NCBI GenBank assembly: GCA_002336465.1
Contig: DDEP01000228.1
Location: forward strand, 1 to 21,542
DNA length: 21,542 nucleotides
Source of the DNA: Pedobacter sp. UBA1951
GTDB lineage: Bacteria > Bacteroidota > Bacteroidia > Sphingobacteriales > Sphingobacteriaceae
Reading direction: 5' to 3'
This document shows positions 1 through 7,472 of the stretch, piece by piece. A model generated the notes under the pieces. That model made no database searches. It had not been told where the DNA came from and saw nothing but the letters and a program-made list of their open reading frames with translations. How positions within the stretch are numbered: position 1 is the stretch's first letter; each line of letters starts with the position of its first letter. A program made the translations under genes and the position numbers.

Positions 1-199
1 TTGAAAATGCTGAGATTATACCAAACTGGAATATGTAGGTGAAAATTATAGTGTTGTTATTAACAATATTAAATATTCCGTATTCTCCTGGAGATAAGTA
101 TTTGATGTAGATAGGTAAAAGTAGAAAAGCGCTGATAGCTGTAACTAAGAAATCTCCAAGACCGTAAAAAACGATGTTGTAAAGAAGTTTATTTTTCAC
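1..199 (-). CDS. wzx: Wzx-type polysaccharide flippase, N-terminal fragment (runs off the window)
   Basis: Reading the minus strand from a GTG at 199 gives 66 open codons to the window edge. The translation starts MKNKLLYNIVFYGLGDF and continues with a hydrophobic helix and the segment LLPIYIKYLSPGEYGIFNIV. A first transmembrane helix followed by a 'YLSPGEYG' turn is the usual beginning of PST/MATE-superfamily flippases, which move undecaprenyl-linked oligosaccharide units across the inner membrane. The start overlaps the end of the CMP-sugar synthetase gene by 11 bases, so it belongs to the same operon and is probably translationally coupled. GTG was chosen because it lies at the overlap and no ATG is in frame nearby. 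The rest of the protein, about 400 residues by family norm, lies outside the window. The family call is fairly secure; the substrate is inferred from context. Confidence 0.8.
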   Translation of the reverse strand, partial: MKNKLLYNIVFYGLGDFLVTAISAFLLLPIYIKYLSPGEYGIFNIVNNNTIIFTYIFQFGIISAFS

Positions 200-896
200 T
201 TTTAGCTGTCTTTAGCTTTTCAAGAAAAATCTCTGTCATTAACCAATCTAGAGGTGTATCAATATCAATTGAATAAATATTTTCCATAATATATTTAACA
301 GGTCGATCGAACTGTAAATTTTCGCTTTTTAACAGACTTTCTATCTTTATTAAGTAAATTGAACCATTATAAGCGTACACATCGGGGCAATCCTGTCTTC
401 GATTAAAGAGGCTTTTTTTTGATTTTTCTAAAAAACCGTCTGTTGTTTCCTCGAATAGGTTAAAATATGGGTTATCTTTCGAAAGTTTTACGGAAACCAC
501 CATGTCTGCATTAGGGTTATCCTTGTACAAGCTTATTACATCCTGAAGATGTCTTTTTTCACGCAGTGGAGACGTTGGCTGCAAAAGCATAATTGCTTCA
601 AAAAAAAGCCCTCTTTCTTCATAATGGTTTATTGCATGTATAAGTACATCAAATGTCGTTGCCTCATCAGTACTCAATTCATCAGGTCTAATAAAAGGTA
701 CATCTAGCCCATATTTTTTTACGGTATCTATCGTTGCTAAATCATCTGTAGAAACGCATATATCTTCATCATTTGCAATTTCTCTTACCACATCTATACT
801 ATAGTATATTAGCGGTTTTCCGTCAAGCAATTTTATATTTTTACCAGGTAGCCCTTTACTACCTCCCCTTGCTGGAATTAGATATAATATTTTCAT
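189..896 (-). CDS. legF: CMP-nonulosonate (CMP-legionaminate-type) synthetase
   Basis: This 235-residue protein is a cytidylyltransferase of the NeuA/PseF/LegF/KdsB group, which activates a nine-carbon 2-keto sugar acid with CTP to give the CMP-sugar used by glycosyltransferases. The N-terminal motif PARGGSKGLPGKN (residues 8-20) is the CTP-binding loop of acylneuraminate cytidylyltransferases; STDD follows at 49-52, and LLQPTSPLR near 104-112 is also typical. The length fits the family (about 225-235). Its ATG shares one base with the stop of the preceding gene (TAATG). Together with the LegI-type synthase upstream it closes a complete nonulosonic-acid pathway, which makes LegF the best call. 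Sequence alone does not separate legionaminic from sialic or pseudaminic specificity; the neighbouring dehydratase argues for legionaminic. Confidence 0.88.
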   Translation of the reverse strand: MKILYLIPARGGSKGLPGKNIKLLDGKPLIYYSIDVVREIANDEDICVSTDDLATIDTVKKYGLDVPFIRPDELSTDEATTFDVLIHAINHYEERGLFFEAIMLLQPTSPLREKRHLQDVISLYKDNPNADMVVSVKLSKDNPYFNLFEETTDGFLEKSKKSLFNRRQDCPDVYAYNGSIYLIKIESLLKSENLQFDRPVKYIMENIYSIDIDTPLDWLMTEIFLEKLKTAKSEK

Positions 897-1948
897 TAGA
901 ACTTTAAATGCTTTATATCTTCTTGTGCTTTTTTAAAGTCCTCATGTTTACCAATATCTAACCAGTAGCCATTTATAGGATAAGTAACTAATTTTAAATT
1001 CATCTCCAATATCTTATCCATTAAGTCTGTAATGTCAAAGAACTTATTTTGGGGAATAAGCTTTAGCAGGTGTTTCTTAAGAATATAAATCCCTGCATTA
1101 GAGTAATATGTATATCTTGGTTTTTCTTTAAGTGATCTTACTTCACTGCCTTCTCCAAGCTCAAGTACAGCATAAGGTACATCTACATGATAAGTTGTAG
1201 CTGCTACAGCCATGTCGGCTCCAGAATCACAGTATGTTTTAAAGAAGTCCACAAAATCTATATTGGTCAGCAAATCACTATTCATGACAATGATATCATC
1301 ATTCTCTACGTTATCCACCAGTAAAATAGATCCTATTGTACCTAAAGGCATTTCTTCTTTCAGGTAGTTGATCCGAACTCCTTTTCCGGCTCCAGTTCCA
1401 AAGTATTCTTCTATTTGTTCTCCCAAATAGTTAATACTGATGTTTATTTTTTCTATACCTACATTAATAAGTCGATCTATATTGTATTCTATAATAGGTT
1501 TTTCTCCTACTTTTAACAATGGTTTAGGTGTATCTTCGGTTAAAGGTCTTAAACGCTTGCCTTCGCCGCCGGCCATGATCACAGCATCTGCAAGGATAAT
1601 CGACTTTCTAGTTCTGAAACTTAAGATATCTACTATAATCTTTTCCTGATTTATAATGGGAATTACCTTAAGCATATTTTTCCGGAAATTTTCTATTTCA
1701 GACAGAGGGTAATTTCCTTCTTCAATATAAACCGGATGTGGTTGTACAAAATCTAATAAACAATTAGAAAAATCGAAACCTTTAATAAAACCCCTTCTCA
1801 AATCTCCATCAGTTAATGAACCCAGCAGCTTTTTATTGGTGTCTGTAACAAATAAAATCGAGTCAGGAGCTATTTCATCTAATCTGATTAATGCTTCTCT
1901 TACAGATGCTTCCTTTGAGATTATGTGTTTCTCAACTATACTTTTCAT
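896..1948 (-). CDS. ptmE: CBS-domain sugar-1-phosphate nucleotidyltransferase, PtmE-like (GlcN-1-P guanylyltransferase)
   Basis: Two parts are visible. Residues 1 to about 115 look like a pair of CBS domains (SLTDGDLRRG at 44-53 is a typical CBS segment). From about 120 an NTP-transferase domain begins with AVIMAGGEGKRLRPLT (122-137), the GxGxRL nucleotide-binding signature, followed by PKPLL and EKPIIEYNI. This CBS plus NTP-transferase layout matches Campylobacter PtmE, which makes GDP-glucosamine for the GDP route to legionaminic acid. The gene lies between the PIG-L deacetylase (ATGA overlap) and the CMP-sugar synthetase (TAATG overlap), inside a legionaminate-type gene set, which supports that role. 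Family members are often annotated only as 'nucleotidyltransferase family protein'; GTP rather than UTP or CTP is inferred from family and context. No dedicated GlmS paralogue is present, so GlcN-6-P is presumably taken from central metabolism. Confidence 0.78.
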   Translation of the reverse strand: MKSIVEKHIISKEASVREALIRLDEIAPDSILFVTDTNKKLLGSLTDGDLRRGFIKGFDFSNCLLDFVQPHPVYIEEGNYPLSEIENFRKNMLKVIPIINQEKIIVDILSFRTRKSIILADAVIMAGGEGKRLRPLTEDTPKPLLKVGEKPIIEYNIDRLINVGIEKINISINYLGEQIEEYFGTGAGKGVRINYLKEEMPLGTIGSILLVDNVENDDIIVMNSDLLTNIDFVDFFKTYCDSGADMAVAATTYHVDVPYAVLELGEGSEVRSLKEKPRYTYYSNAGIYILKKHLLKLIPQNKFFDITDLMDKILEMNLKLVTYPINGYWLDIGKHEDFKKAQEDIKHLKF

Positions 1949-2616
1949 TTATCAATATATTTAATCAATTGAAAAGCTTCTGCATATTCAACGCCAACAT
2001 TTGCACCTCTATAAGTAGCTAAAGCTTCTAAGTTCTTAATGCTTCTGGGAAAGGGATGTTCCGCTAATTCAGATTCATAAACTTTCATTATTTCAATTTT
2101 CTTTGCAAAATATGCTGATATATCTACAAAATAATTTGGGATAAAAATTTTTTCAGGAAGTGCAGGCGCAAATTCGGTTTCTGAAATACACTCATACATC
2201 AATACCTGTTTTATATACGGATATCTGAAAGATTTTGTACATGCCATGATAGCATCAAATGTTATACGGTGATCTGAATGGGCATCAGATCTATTCAGGC
2301 AATATATAATTTCTGGCCTGATGTTTGAAAATATCTCCGAAATCCGCGGAATCATATCAAGCAGTGTTCTAGTAGATAATGACATTGTTGGATAATCTAA
2401 TTTAAATACTTGTGTAACCCCTAACATAACCGAGACTTGATCAATCTCTCTTTGTCTGCTTTCTACTCTCTCTTTCGTAAAGCCATTTTCTTCAAAAACA
2501 TTGGTAACAATTAACCAAAATAGCTTATCGCCATTTGCAATATGTTTTAGTAGTGTTCCTCCGGCACCTATTATTTCGTCATCTGGATGTGCAGAAATAA
2601 CAATTACATTTCTCAT
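1945..2616 (-). CDS. PIG-L/LmbE-family sugar N-deacetylase
   Basis: This 223-residue protein has the zinc-binding signature of the PIG-L/LmbE family: AHPDDE at residues 9-14, where His10, Asp12/13 and Glu14 provide zinc and catalytic residues, and the second metal motif HSDH at 113-116. Family members remove N-acetyl groups from GlcNAc-type sugars, for example in GPI, mycothiol and bacillithiol synthesis. No signal peptide or membrane helix is seen, so it should be cytosolic. It overlaps the formyltransferase gene upstream and the nucleotidyltransferase downstream by ATGA junctions. A deacetylase coupled to a formyltransferase suggests that an acetamido group is stripped and replaced by a formamido group on the nonulosonate or one of its precursors. 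The family call is strong; the substrate is inference. Confidence 0.87.
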   Translation of the reverse strand: MRNVIVISAHPDDEIIGAGGTLLKHIANGDKLFWLIVTNVFEENGFTKERVESRQREIDQVSVMLGVTQVFKLDYPTMSLSTRTLLDMIPRISEIFSNIRPEIIYCLNRSDAHSDHRITFDAIMACTKSFRYPYIKQVLMYECISETEFAPALPEKIFIPNYFVDISAYFAKKIEIMKVYESELAEHPFPRSIKNLEALATYRGANVGVEYAEAFQLIKYIDK

Positions 2617-3491
2617 AAATAAGACCCTATTTGTATTACTTCCTTAATATCGTGTTCTAAAATTTTAATCGCCCCATCGCCTGTCTTTATAATCAAACCA
2701 TCTGAATCTATTCCCACAATTTTCCCCGGCTCATCATTTGGCGATCCTGCCTGTACTATTGCTGCTTTCCAAATTTTATATTCGTCCCCATTAATCATTA
2801 CATGAGCTCCAACATACGGTCTGGTAAGTGCGCGTACTAAATTAAATATATTATTTGAAGACATTCTAAAATCAATTTCACCATCTCGCCTGCCACGTTT
2901 TCGCCATGTATTACCCAATCCAATCTGTTTAGTCCTTTCGTTTATACCAAGTTCTAACTTTGTTGTAAAATCAAGAATTTGCGTAATTGCTGTTTGAGTT
3001 ATTTTATGATATAAACTTGACGCATCGTCATTCTCGGCAACAAGTATTTCCTGCTGAGAAAGAATGTCTCCGGTATCAGCTCCTTCATCCATAAAGAAAA
3101 AAGTAGAAGCTGTTGTCTTTAGGCCGAGACACAGTGTCCATATAATAGGATGTCTGCCTTTATTCTCTGGTATTCGAGCTGGATGGAAGCCAACGACGCC
3201 TTTAGGGGTTAAGTTTAGTAATTCTGTACCCAAAAGATTAGACCAACCAAAGCAATAAATAACTTCGGGTAACAATTTTCTAATAAACGCAACATTATTG
3301 GGATGATTAATATCTTTTACTACTTTATAGGGAATATTATATGTTTCGCAAAGTGGCCGCAAATCCTCAAAATCAGCATTAAATTTTGATTCTGATTTCG
3401 TTGCAACACCTACTACATCTGCCCCGGATTCGAGTAAAGTCTTCAATGTAACATAAGAAAATTTAACGGTTCCAATAAAAAAGATTCTCAT
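2613..3491 (-). CDS. Sugar N-formyltransferase (Fmt/ArnA-like fold)
   Basis: The 292 residues split into a formyltransferase N-domain (1 to about 190) and a C-terminal Fmt_C-like domain (about 205-290, with DGEIDF and LVRALTRPYVGA). Active-site features are GFHPARIP (101-108, His103), ENKGRHPIIW (109-118) and MDEGADTGDI (134-143, Asp139). Known N10-formyl-THF sugar formyltransferases use an Asn-x-His plus Asp triad; here the Asn position is Gly101, while His and Asp are kept. The segment RPYVGA is shared with ArnA-type enzymes. It is unlikely to be the housekeeping Met-tRNA formyltransferase because it sits, by ATGA overlaps, between the NeuC-type epimerase and the PIG-L deacetylase. The likely job is transfer of a formyl group to an amino group of the legionaminate-type sugar or a precursor. 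That substrate is inferred. Confidence 0.82.
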   Translation of the reverse strand: MRIFFIGTVKFSYVTLKTLLESGADVVGVATKSESKFNADFEDLRPLCETYNIPYKVVKDINHPNNVAFIRKLLPEVIYCFGWSNLLGTELLNLTPKGVVGFHPARIPENKGRHPIIWTLCLGLKTTASTFFFMDEGADTGDILSQQEILVAENDDASSLYHKITQTAITQILDFTTKLELGINERTKQIGLGNTWRKRGRRDGEIDFRMSSNNIFNLVRALTRPYVGAHVMINGDEYKIWKAAIVQAGSPNDEPGKIVGIDSDGLIIKTGDGAIKILEHDIKEVIQIGSYL

Positions 3492-4666
3492 GACTGATTA
3501 ATGCTATAAAATTTCTTTTTTAGAATACCCGATAAATTGACAGTCTTTAACACCTCTATTATCCTTTCTGATGCATTAGAACTTCCATATGGATTAACTA
3601 CCAATTCCAGTGTTTTTTTGAACTCTAAGCTGGTTGCTTTCTCAATCGCATTAAAAATAGATTTCTCATCTGGGTCACAGTCTATTACACTTTCAGCTTT
3701 AATTCTTCCCAATTGTCGATCGCCAATATTAATTGTTGGTTTTTTAAATGAGGGTGCTTCTAGTAATCCGCTAGATGAATTTCCTATTACTACATCGATA
3801 TGACGTAAAGCAGAAAGGTATCTTAATTGACCTAAGGATGTAAAAGCTATCGCTTGTTTAGGATGATCTGCGACATAATCGTCAATCATTTGGTTAATGA
3901 TACGTCCATCAGTATCGGCATTTGCTTTTGTAAAAATAATCTTGGCCTTATCAATTTTGGAAAGTGCGTTTAACAAATTTCTAAATTGATCTTCAGCTGA
4001 AAGAGACTCTAATGTAACGGGATGGAAAGTAACTAAGAAACTAAGATAGCCCTCTATCTCGAACCCAATGCTTTCCTGGAATTCTGCTAGATTCAGTAAA
4101 CTAAGCTTATTAATATTCTCTATTCCAAGAGCTCCAGTATTATATACACGATCAGGTTGCTCTCCAAGTTGAATTACTCTTTTTCTGTACGCTTCAGTTG
4201 ATGTAAAATGAAGATGTGACATCTTGGTAATTGAATGCCTGATAGGTTCGTCTATGAGGCCTTCAGTAGACTCTCCTCCGTGGCAATGTGCTACCGGTAT
4301 TCGCGAAATCATGGCAGCGCTAACAGCGCTAAAAATCTCAAAACGATCCCCAAGCACAAGTACAACATCAGGCTTTAGTTCCTCGTAAGCCTCTACAAAG
4401 GAAATCATGCCCAAACCCATGCTCTTTGTTATCGCAATAGGCGTATCCGAAGAAAGAAGTATTTCTATCTTTTTATCTATCTTAAAGCCATCCAGTTCAA
4501 TTTGCTTGTAGGTAAGGCCGAACTCAGGAGAGAGATGCATACCAGTCACGATAAGCTGTAAATCAACTACATTATCTTCTTTGATTCCTTTTAGTACCCA
4601 ATACAACAACCCATATTCGGCTCTGGTCCCTGTAACAACACAAATTTTTCTATTGTTTTCAGCCAT
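3488..4666 (-). CDS. legG: Hydrolysing NDP-sugar 2-epimerase, NeuC/LegG family
   Basis: This is a 392-residue GT-B-fold enzyme of the NeuC/LegG family. It removes the nucleotide and epimerises C2 to release a free manno-configured sugar, the substrate of the NeuB-type synthase. Visible motifs are VTGTRAEYGLL (11-21), GDRFE (106-110), HCHGGESTEG (127-136) and DEPIRHSITKMSHLHF (139-154), the set that distinguishes hydrolysing NeuC enzymes from the plain WecB epimerase. I chose the ATG at 4666 because it forms a TGATG overlap with the stop of the synthase gene; a TTG one codon upstream (4669) is the alternative. The 3' end overlaps the formyltransferase by ATGA. In the legionaminate pathway the substrate would be GDP-2,4-diacetamido-2,4,6-trideoxyglucose; GDP versus UDP is inferred from the PtmE-like gene. 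Confidence 0.87.
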   Translation of the reverse strand: MAENNRKICVVTGTRAEYGLLYWVLKGIKEDNVVDLQLIVTGMHLSPEFGLTYKQIELDGFKIDKKIEILLSSDTPIAITKSMGLGMISFVEAYEELKPDVVLVLGDRFEIFSAVSAAMISRIPVAHCHGGESTEGLIDEPIRHSITKMSHLHFTSTEAYRKRVIQLGEQPDRVYNTGALGIENINKLSLLNLAEFQESIGFEIEGYLSFLVTFHPVTLESLSAEDQFRNLLNALSKIDKAKIIFTKANADTDGRIINQMIDDYVADHPKQAIAFTSLGQLRYLSALRHIDVVIGNSSSGLLEAPSFKKPTINIGDRQLGRIKAESVIDCDPDEKSIFNAIEKATSLEFKKTLELVVNPYGSSNASERIIEVLKTVNLSGILKKKFYSINQS

Positions 4667-5679
4667 CAAAAAACTATTAATTGATCTTCATCAAAATCTG
4701 TTATCGCATATGTACCTATAATGGTGTCCCATTTCATTGGACTAATACCACTACCAGGTCGCTTTACGCCAATATTTTTTGTGGTAAGCAGCTCTCCTTT
4801 CTTAATTGGGGAAATTGCAACAATACTTTTTCTTACAATTTCAATATTTTTCATTTCCGATGCTGAAGGTTCTTTTAAACCGCTTCCCGAAATAGCAGCT
4901 TCTATATTTCTTATTGCTTTAACCATAGCTGTTAATTCATACGGCTCTAATGAGGCTGCATGATCAGGGCCATCCATTGATTTATCGAGGGTAAAGTGTT
5001 TCTCTACAATGGTCGCACCCAAAGCCACTGAAGCAATAGGTACTTCTATACCCAATGTGTGATCTGAATAACCTATCCGCGTACCAAAAGTATTCCCAAT
5101 ATTTAGCATGGCTTTTAGATTGACATCATCCATTGGAGTAGGGTATTCTGTATTACAATGCAAAATGGTTATTCTATCTTTAGTTATACCATTCTCAGTA
5201 AACACCTGCAATGCGGCCTGTATTTCATCCATAGTAGCCATGCCTGTAGATAAAATAACTTCTTTAAATAATTTAGCGGCTTTACGTAAATAAGGTAGGT
5301 TGGTAATCTCACCCGAAGGTATTTTAACCAATTCTAATCCAAGATCTTTTAAATATTGAAGTGAATCTAAGTCAAAAGCCGTAGAGAAAAATTTAATCTG
5401 CTTGCTTTGACAATATCGGATAAGTTCTTCGTGATCTTTGGCTGAGAGTTCCAGCTTTTTTAGCATCTGCAGTTGCGTATCACTTGCATTTCCTGTATTC
5501 TGCACCTGATATTCAGCTTTCTTTGCATTTTTTGATACCAAAGCCTCGGCTTTAAATGTTTGGAATTTTACATAATCAACTCCGGCATCAACAGCAGCAT
5601 CTACCAGCTTTAGCGCATTTTCAAATGAACCGTTATGATTTACACCTGCTTCAGCAATTATCACCGTATGTTTTTTCAT
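4666..5679 (-). CDS. legI: N,N'-diacetyllegionaminate-type synthase (NeuB family)
   Basis: This 337-residue protein condenses a free 2,4-diacetamido-trideoxyhexose with phosphoenolpyruvate to give a nine-carbon nonulosonic acid. The NeuB barrel shows IIAEAGVNHNG (7-17), VKFQTFKAE (37-45), KIPSGE (119-124), LHCNTEYPTP (173-182), GYSDHT (203-208), VEKHFTLDK (225-233) and GPDHAAS (237-243), all typical metal, PEP and sugar-binding segments. A C-terminal antifreeze-like SAF domain spans roughly 280-337. Length and domain order match NeuB, LegI and PseI. It follows the PglD-like acyltransferase gene after 21 bases and overlaps the 2-epimerase gene by one base. The pairing with a NeuC-type epimerase excludes pseudaminate, which uses PseG instead; legionaminate over sialate is argued from the 4,6-dehydratase and aminotransferase in the same operon. 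Confidence 0.9.
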   Translation of the reverse strand: MKKHTVIIAEAGVNHNGSFENALKLVDAAVDAGVDYVKFQTFKAEALVSKNAKKAEYQVQNTGNASDTQLQMLKKLELSAKDHEELIRYCQSKQIKFFSTAFDLDSLQYLKDLGLELVKIPSGEITNLPYLRKAAKLFKEVILSTGMATMDEIQAALQVFTENGITKDRITILHCNTEYPTPMDDVNLKAMLNIGNTFGTRIGYSDHTLGIEVPIASVALGATIVEKHFTLDKSMDGPDHAASLEPYELTAMVKAIRNIEAAISGSGLKEPSASEMKNIEIVRKSIVAISPIKKGELLTTKNIGVKRPGSGISPMKWDTIIGTYAITDFDEDQLIVF

Positions 5680-5700
5680 CCTTAATTTATTTTAGCTGTG

Positions 5701-6309
5701 TTAACTTGTATAAATCCCTTTATTGTTAATATTTTTTATCACAGTTGCGCCTGCTCCTACAATTACCTCATCTGTAACTATAATCTGATGTGCTAAGGTT
5801 ACATTACTCCCGATAAAAACATCATCTCCTATTTTACAATTGCCATTTAGTATGGCCGCTGTTGAGATATGGCAATGATTACCAACTACAGTATCATGTT
5901 CTATCAATGCTTTAGTGTTTATAATGCAATTATAACCAATAGTTACTGCTGAGTTTATCATAGCATCATGCATAACAATAGTCCCTCCGCCTATGCTTGC
6001 GTATTTTGAAACATAGGCTCTCGGTGAAATCACTGTAGCTAAAGTCAATCCGTTCGCAACAAGATTGTGGTATATATTTTTTCTAATTGTATTACTTTTA
6101 ATCTGGCCTACTGTAATTAAAAAAGAACAATTTTTGAATTTTAATTGATCTTCATCGACACCTATAATATCATAAGACAATATTTTATTTCCTATCAGTT
6201 CTTTTTTATCTAAAATTCCGACAATATTAAACTCCTCCGTATGTTCAATTACATCTATGCAAGATTTGCAATGTCCTCCACCACCTATTAAAATCAAATC
6301 TCTTTTCAT
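5701..6309 (-). CDS. legH: PglD/NeuD/LegH-type left-handed beta-helix acyltransferase
   Basis: The 202-residue protein has the PglD_N Rossmann-like domain (1 to about 80), with ILIGGGGHCKS (6-16), the sugar-nucleotide-binding loop. A left-handed beta-helix of hexapeptide repeats (about 95-190) follows. ALIEHDTVVG holds Glu137-His138, corresponding to the catalytic Glu/His pair of PglD-type N-acetyltransferases, and His147 lies close by. The length matches PglD, NeuD and LegH (about 195-215). In the legionaminate route LegH acetylates the 4-amino group made by LegC. The gene sits one base after the aminotransferase gene and 21 bases before the synthase, exactly where LegH is expected. An O-acetyltransferase role (NeuD) remains possible. 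Confidence 0.83.
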   Translation of the reverse strand: MKRDLILIGGGGHCKSCIDVIEHTEEFNIVGILDKKELIGNKILSYDIIGVDEDQLKFKNCSFLITVGQIKSNTIRKNIYHNLVANGLTLATVISPRAYVSKYASIGGGTIVMHDAMINSAVTIGYNCIINTKALIEHDTVVGNHCHISTAAILNGNCKIGDDVFIGSNVTLAHQIIVTDEVIVGAGATVIKNINNKGIYTS

Positions 6310-6310
6310 C

Positions 6311-7465
6311 CTATAAAGGCCTATAGCTGCTCGGAATATTAACTATTCTTTCTGCGAGCCAGTTACTGTTTTCTAATCCGTCATGCTGACAATCCTGAAA
6401 CATGGTAAGCTTGTTCATTAATTGCCAAATTGGTCTTGTCATCACTCCATTGGCATTTGTATAAGTTAAAAACTCTTCTCTCTCTTCACTATTGTCCAAA
6501 AGGACTGCATTTAACCAGTAATTAGATTTTGCATCTTCTATTTCTGTAACCAGTTGTATGTTATGCGTTGCACAAAACTGAAGGTATGCTTCTGTAAGCT
6601 CCCTTTTATTTGCAATAAACGTATTAAGCTGCTCTAATTGTGCGCAAGCCAAAGCAGCATTTAAGTTAGGCATACGATAGTTATACCCTATAGCATCGTG
6701 TACAAACTCCCACTTATGAGGAACTTTTGCTTGTGTGCTTAAATGTTTGGCTCTTTTAGCCAACTTTTCGTCATTAGTTACCAAGGCTCCGCCACCTCCA
6801 CAGGTTACAGTCTTATTTCCATTAAAACTAAATGTACCTATTTTACCTACTGTACCTGTGTGTTTATTCTTATAATAACTTCCTAGAGATTCTGCAGCAT
6901 CCTCAATTAAAAAAATATTCCACTCATTACAGATAGTCGCTAGTTCATCTATACGACACGGTAAGCCAAAAGTATGCATTGGCACACATGCTGCAATTCG
7001 CTTACCAGTCTTTTTGTTATAGGTAAATCCATCTGCCTTTTTTTCAGCATTTTGATTTAAAAATCGCTGCAATGCCATTGGCGACATGCCCATAGTGTCT
7101 CTGTCTACATCCACAAAAACTGGCTTTGCACCAATATAGCTAATTGCATTGGCAGTAGCTATAAAGGTTAAACTTTGTGAAAGCACCTCATCTCCAGGTT
7201 CTATGCCTGCAAGTACTAAAGCCAGATGTAATGCATTTGTTCCGTTTACAATAGCGATTGCGTATTGCGCACCTGTAATATTGCACATCATTTCTTCAAA
7301 CCGATTAACGTATGCACCTATCGATGAAACAAAGGTTGAATCTATAGCATCTGCAACGTATTTTTTCTCGTTTCCTAAAAACGAAGGGGTATGTAAGGGT
7401 ATAAAATCCTGATTAGGAAATTTTTCTTTAATAAATGAGGTTAACTCCTGATATTTAGTCTCCAT
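6311..7465 (-). CDS. legC: LegC-type PLP-dependent sugar 4-aminotransferase
   Basis: This 384-residue protein is a DegT/DnrJ/EryC1 (AHBA-synthase fold) aminotransferase. PLP-binding features are VNGTNALH (73-80), LIEDAAESLGS (186-196, Asp189 contacting the pyridine nitrogen) and TFSFNGNKTV (211-220), where Lys218 should form the Schiff base. The N-terminal segment FIPLHTPSFLGNEKKYV and the overall length match the LegC subfamily, which turns the 4-keto-6-deoxy GlcNAc nucleotide into the 4-amino sugar using glutamate. It follows the 4,6-dehydratase gene after 7 bases and precedes the acyltransferase gene by one base, giving the biochemical order dehydratase, aminotransferase, acetyltransferase. 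PglE or perosamine synthase would be alternatives, but the neighbouring NeuB/NeuC pair favours LegC. Confidence 0.87.
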   Translation of the reverse strand: METKYQELTSFIKEKFPNQDFIPLHTPSFLGNEKKYVADAIDSTFVSSIGAYVNRFEEMMCNITGAQYAIAIVNGTNALHLALVLAGIEPGDEVLSQSLTFIATANAISYIGAKPVFVDVDRDTMGMSPMALQRFLNQNAEKKADGFTYNKKTGKRIAACVPMHTFGLPCRIDELATICNEWNIFLIEDAAESLGSYYKNKHTGTVGKIGTFSFNGNKTVTCGGGGALVTNDEKLAKRAKHLSTQAKVPHKWEFVHDAIGYNYRMPNLNAALACAQLEQLNTFIANKRELTEAYLQFCATHNIQLVTEIEDAKSNYWLNAVLLDNSEEREEFLTYTNANGVMTRPIWQLMNKLTMFQDCQHDGLENSNWLAERIVNIPSSYRPL

Positions 7466-7472
7466 AAATTAT

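Noticed and set aside
2613..3491. Housekeeping methionyl-tRNA formyltransferase (fmt)
   Set aside because: Context with PIG-L and nonulosonate genes, the ArnA-like RPYVGA segment, the Gly in the catalytic Asn position and absence of a neighbouring def gene argue against it.
5701..6309. Bacillosamine (Pgl) N-glycosylation cluster
   Set aside because: PglF-, PglE- and PglD-like enzymes are here, but no PglB or PglC is present and NeuB/NeuC/NeuA-type genes follow, so the set belongs to nonulosonate synthesis.
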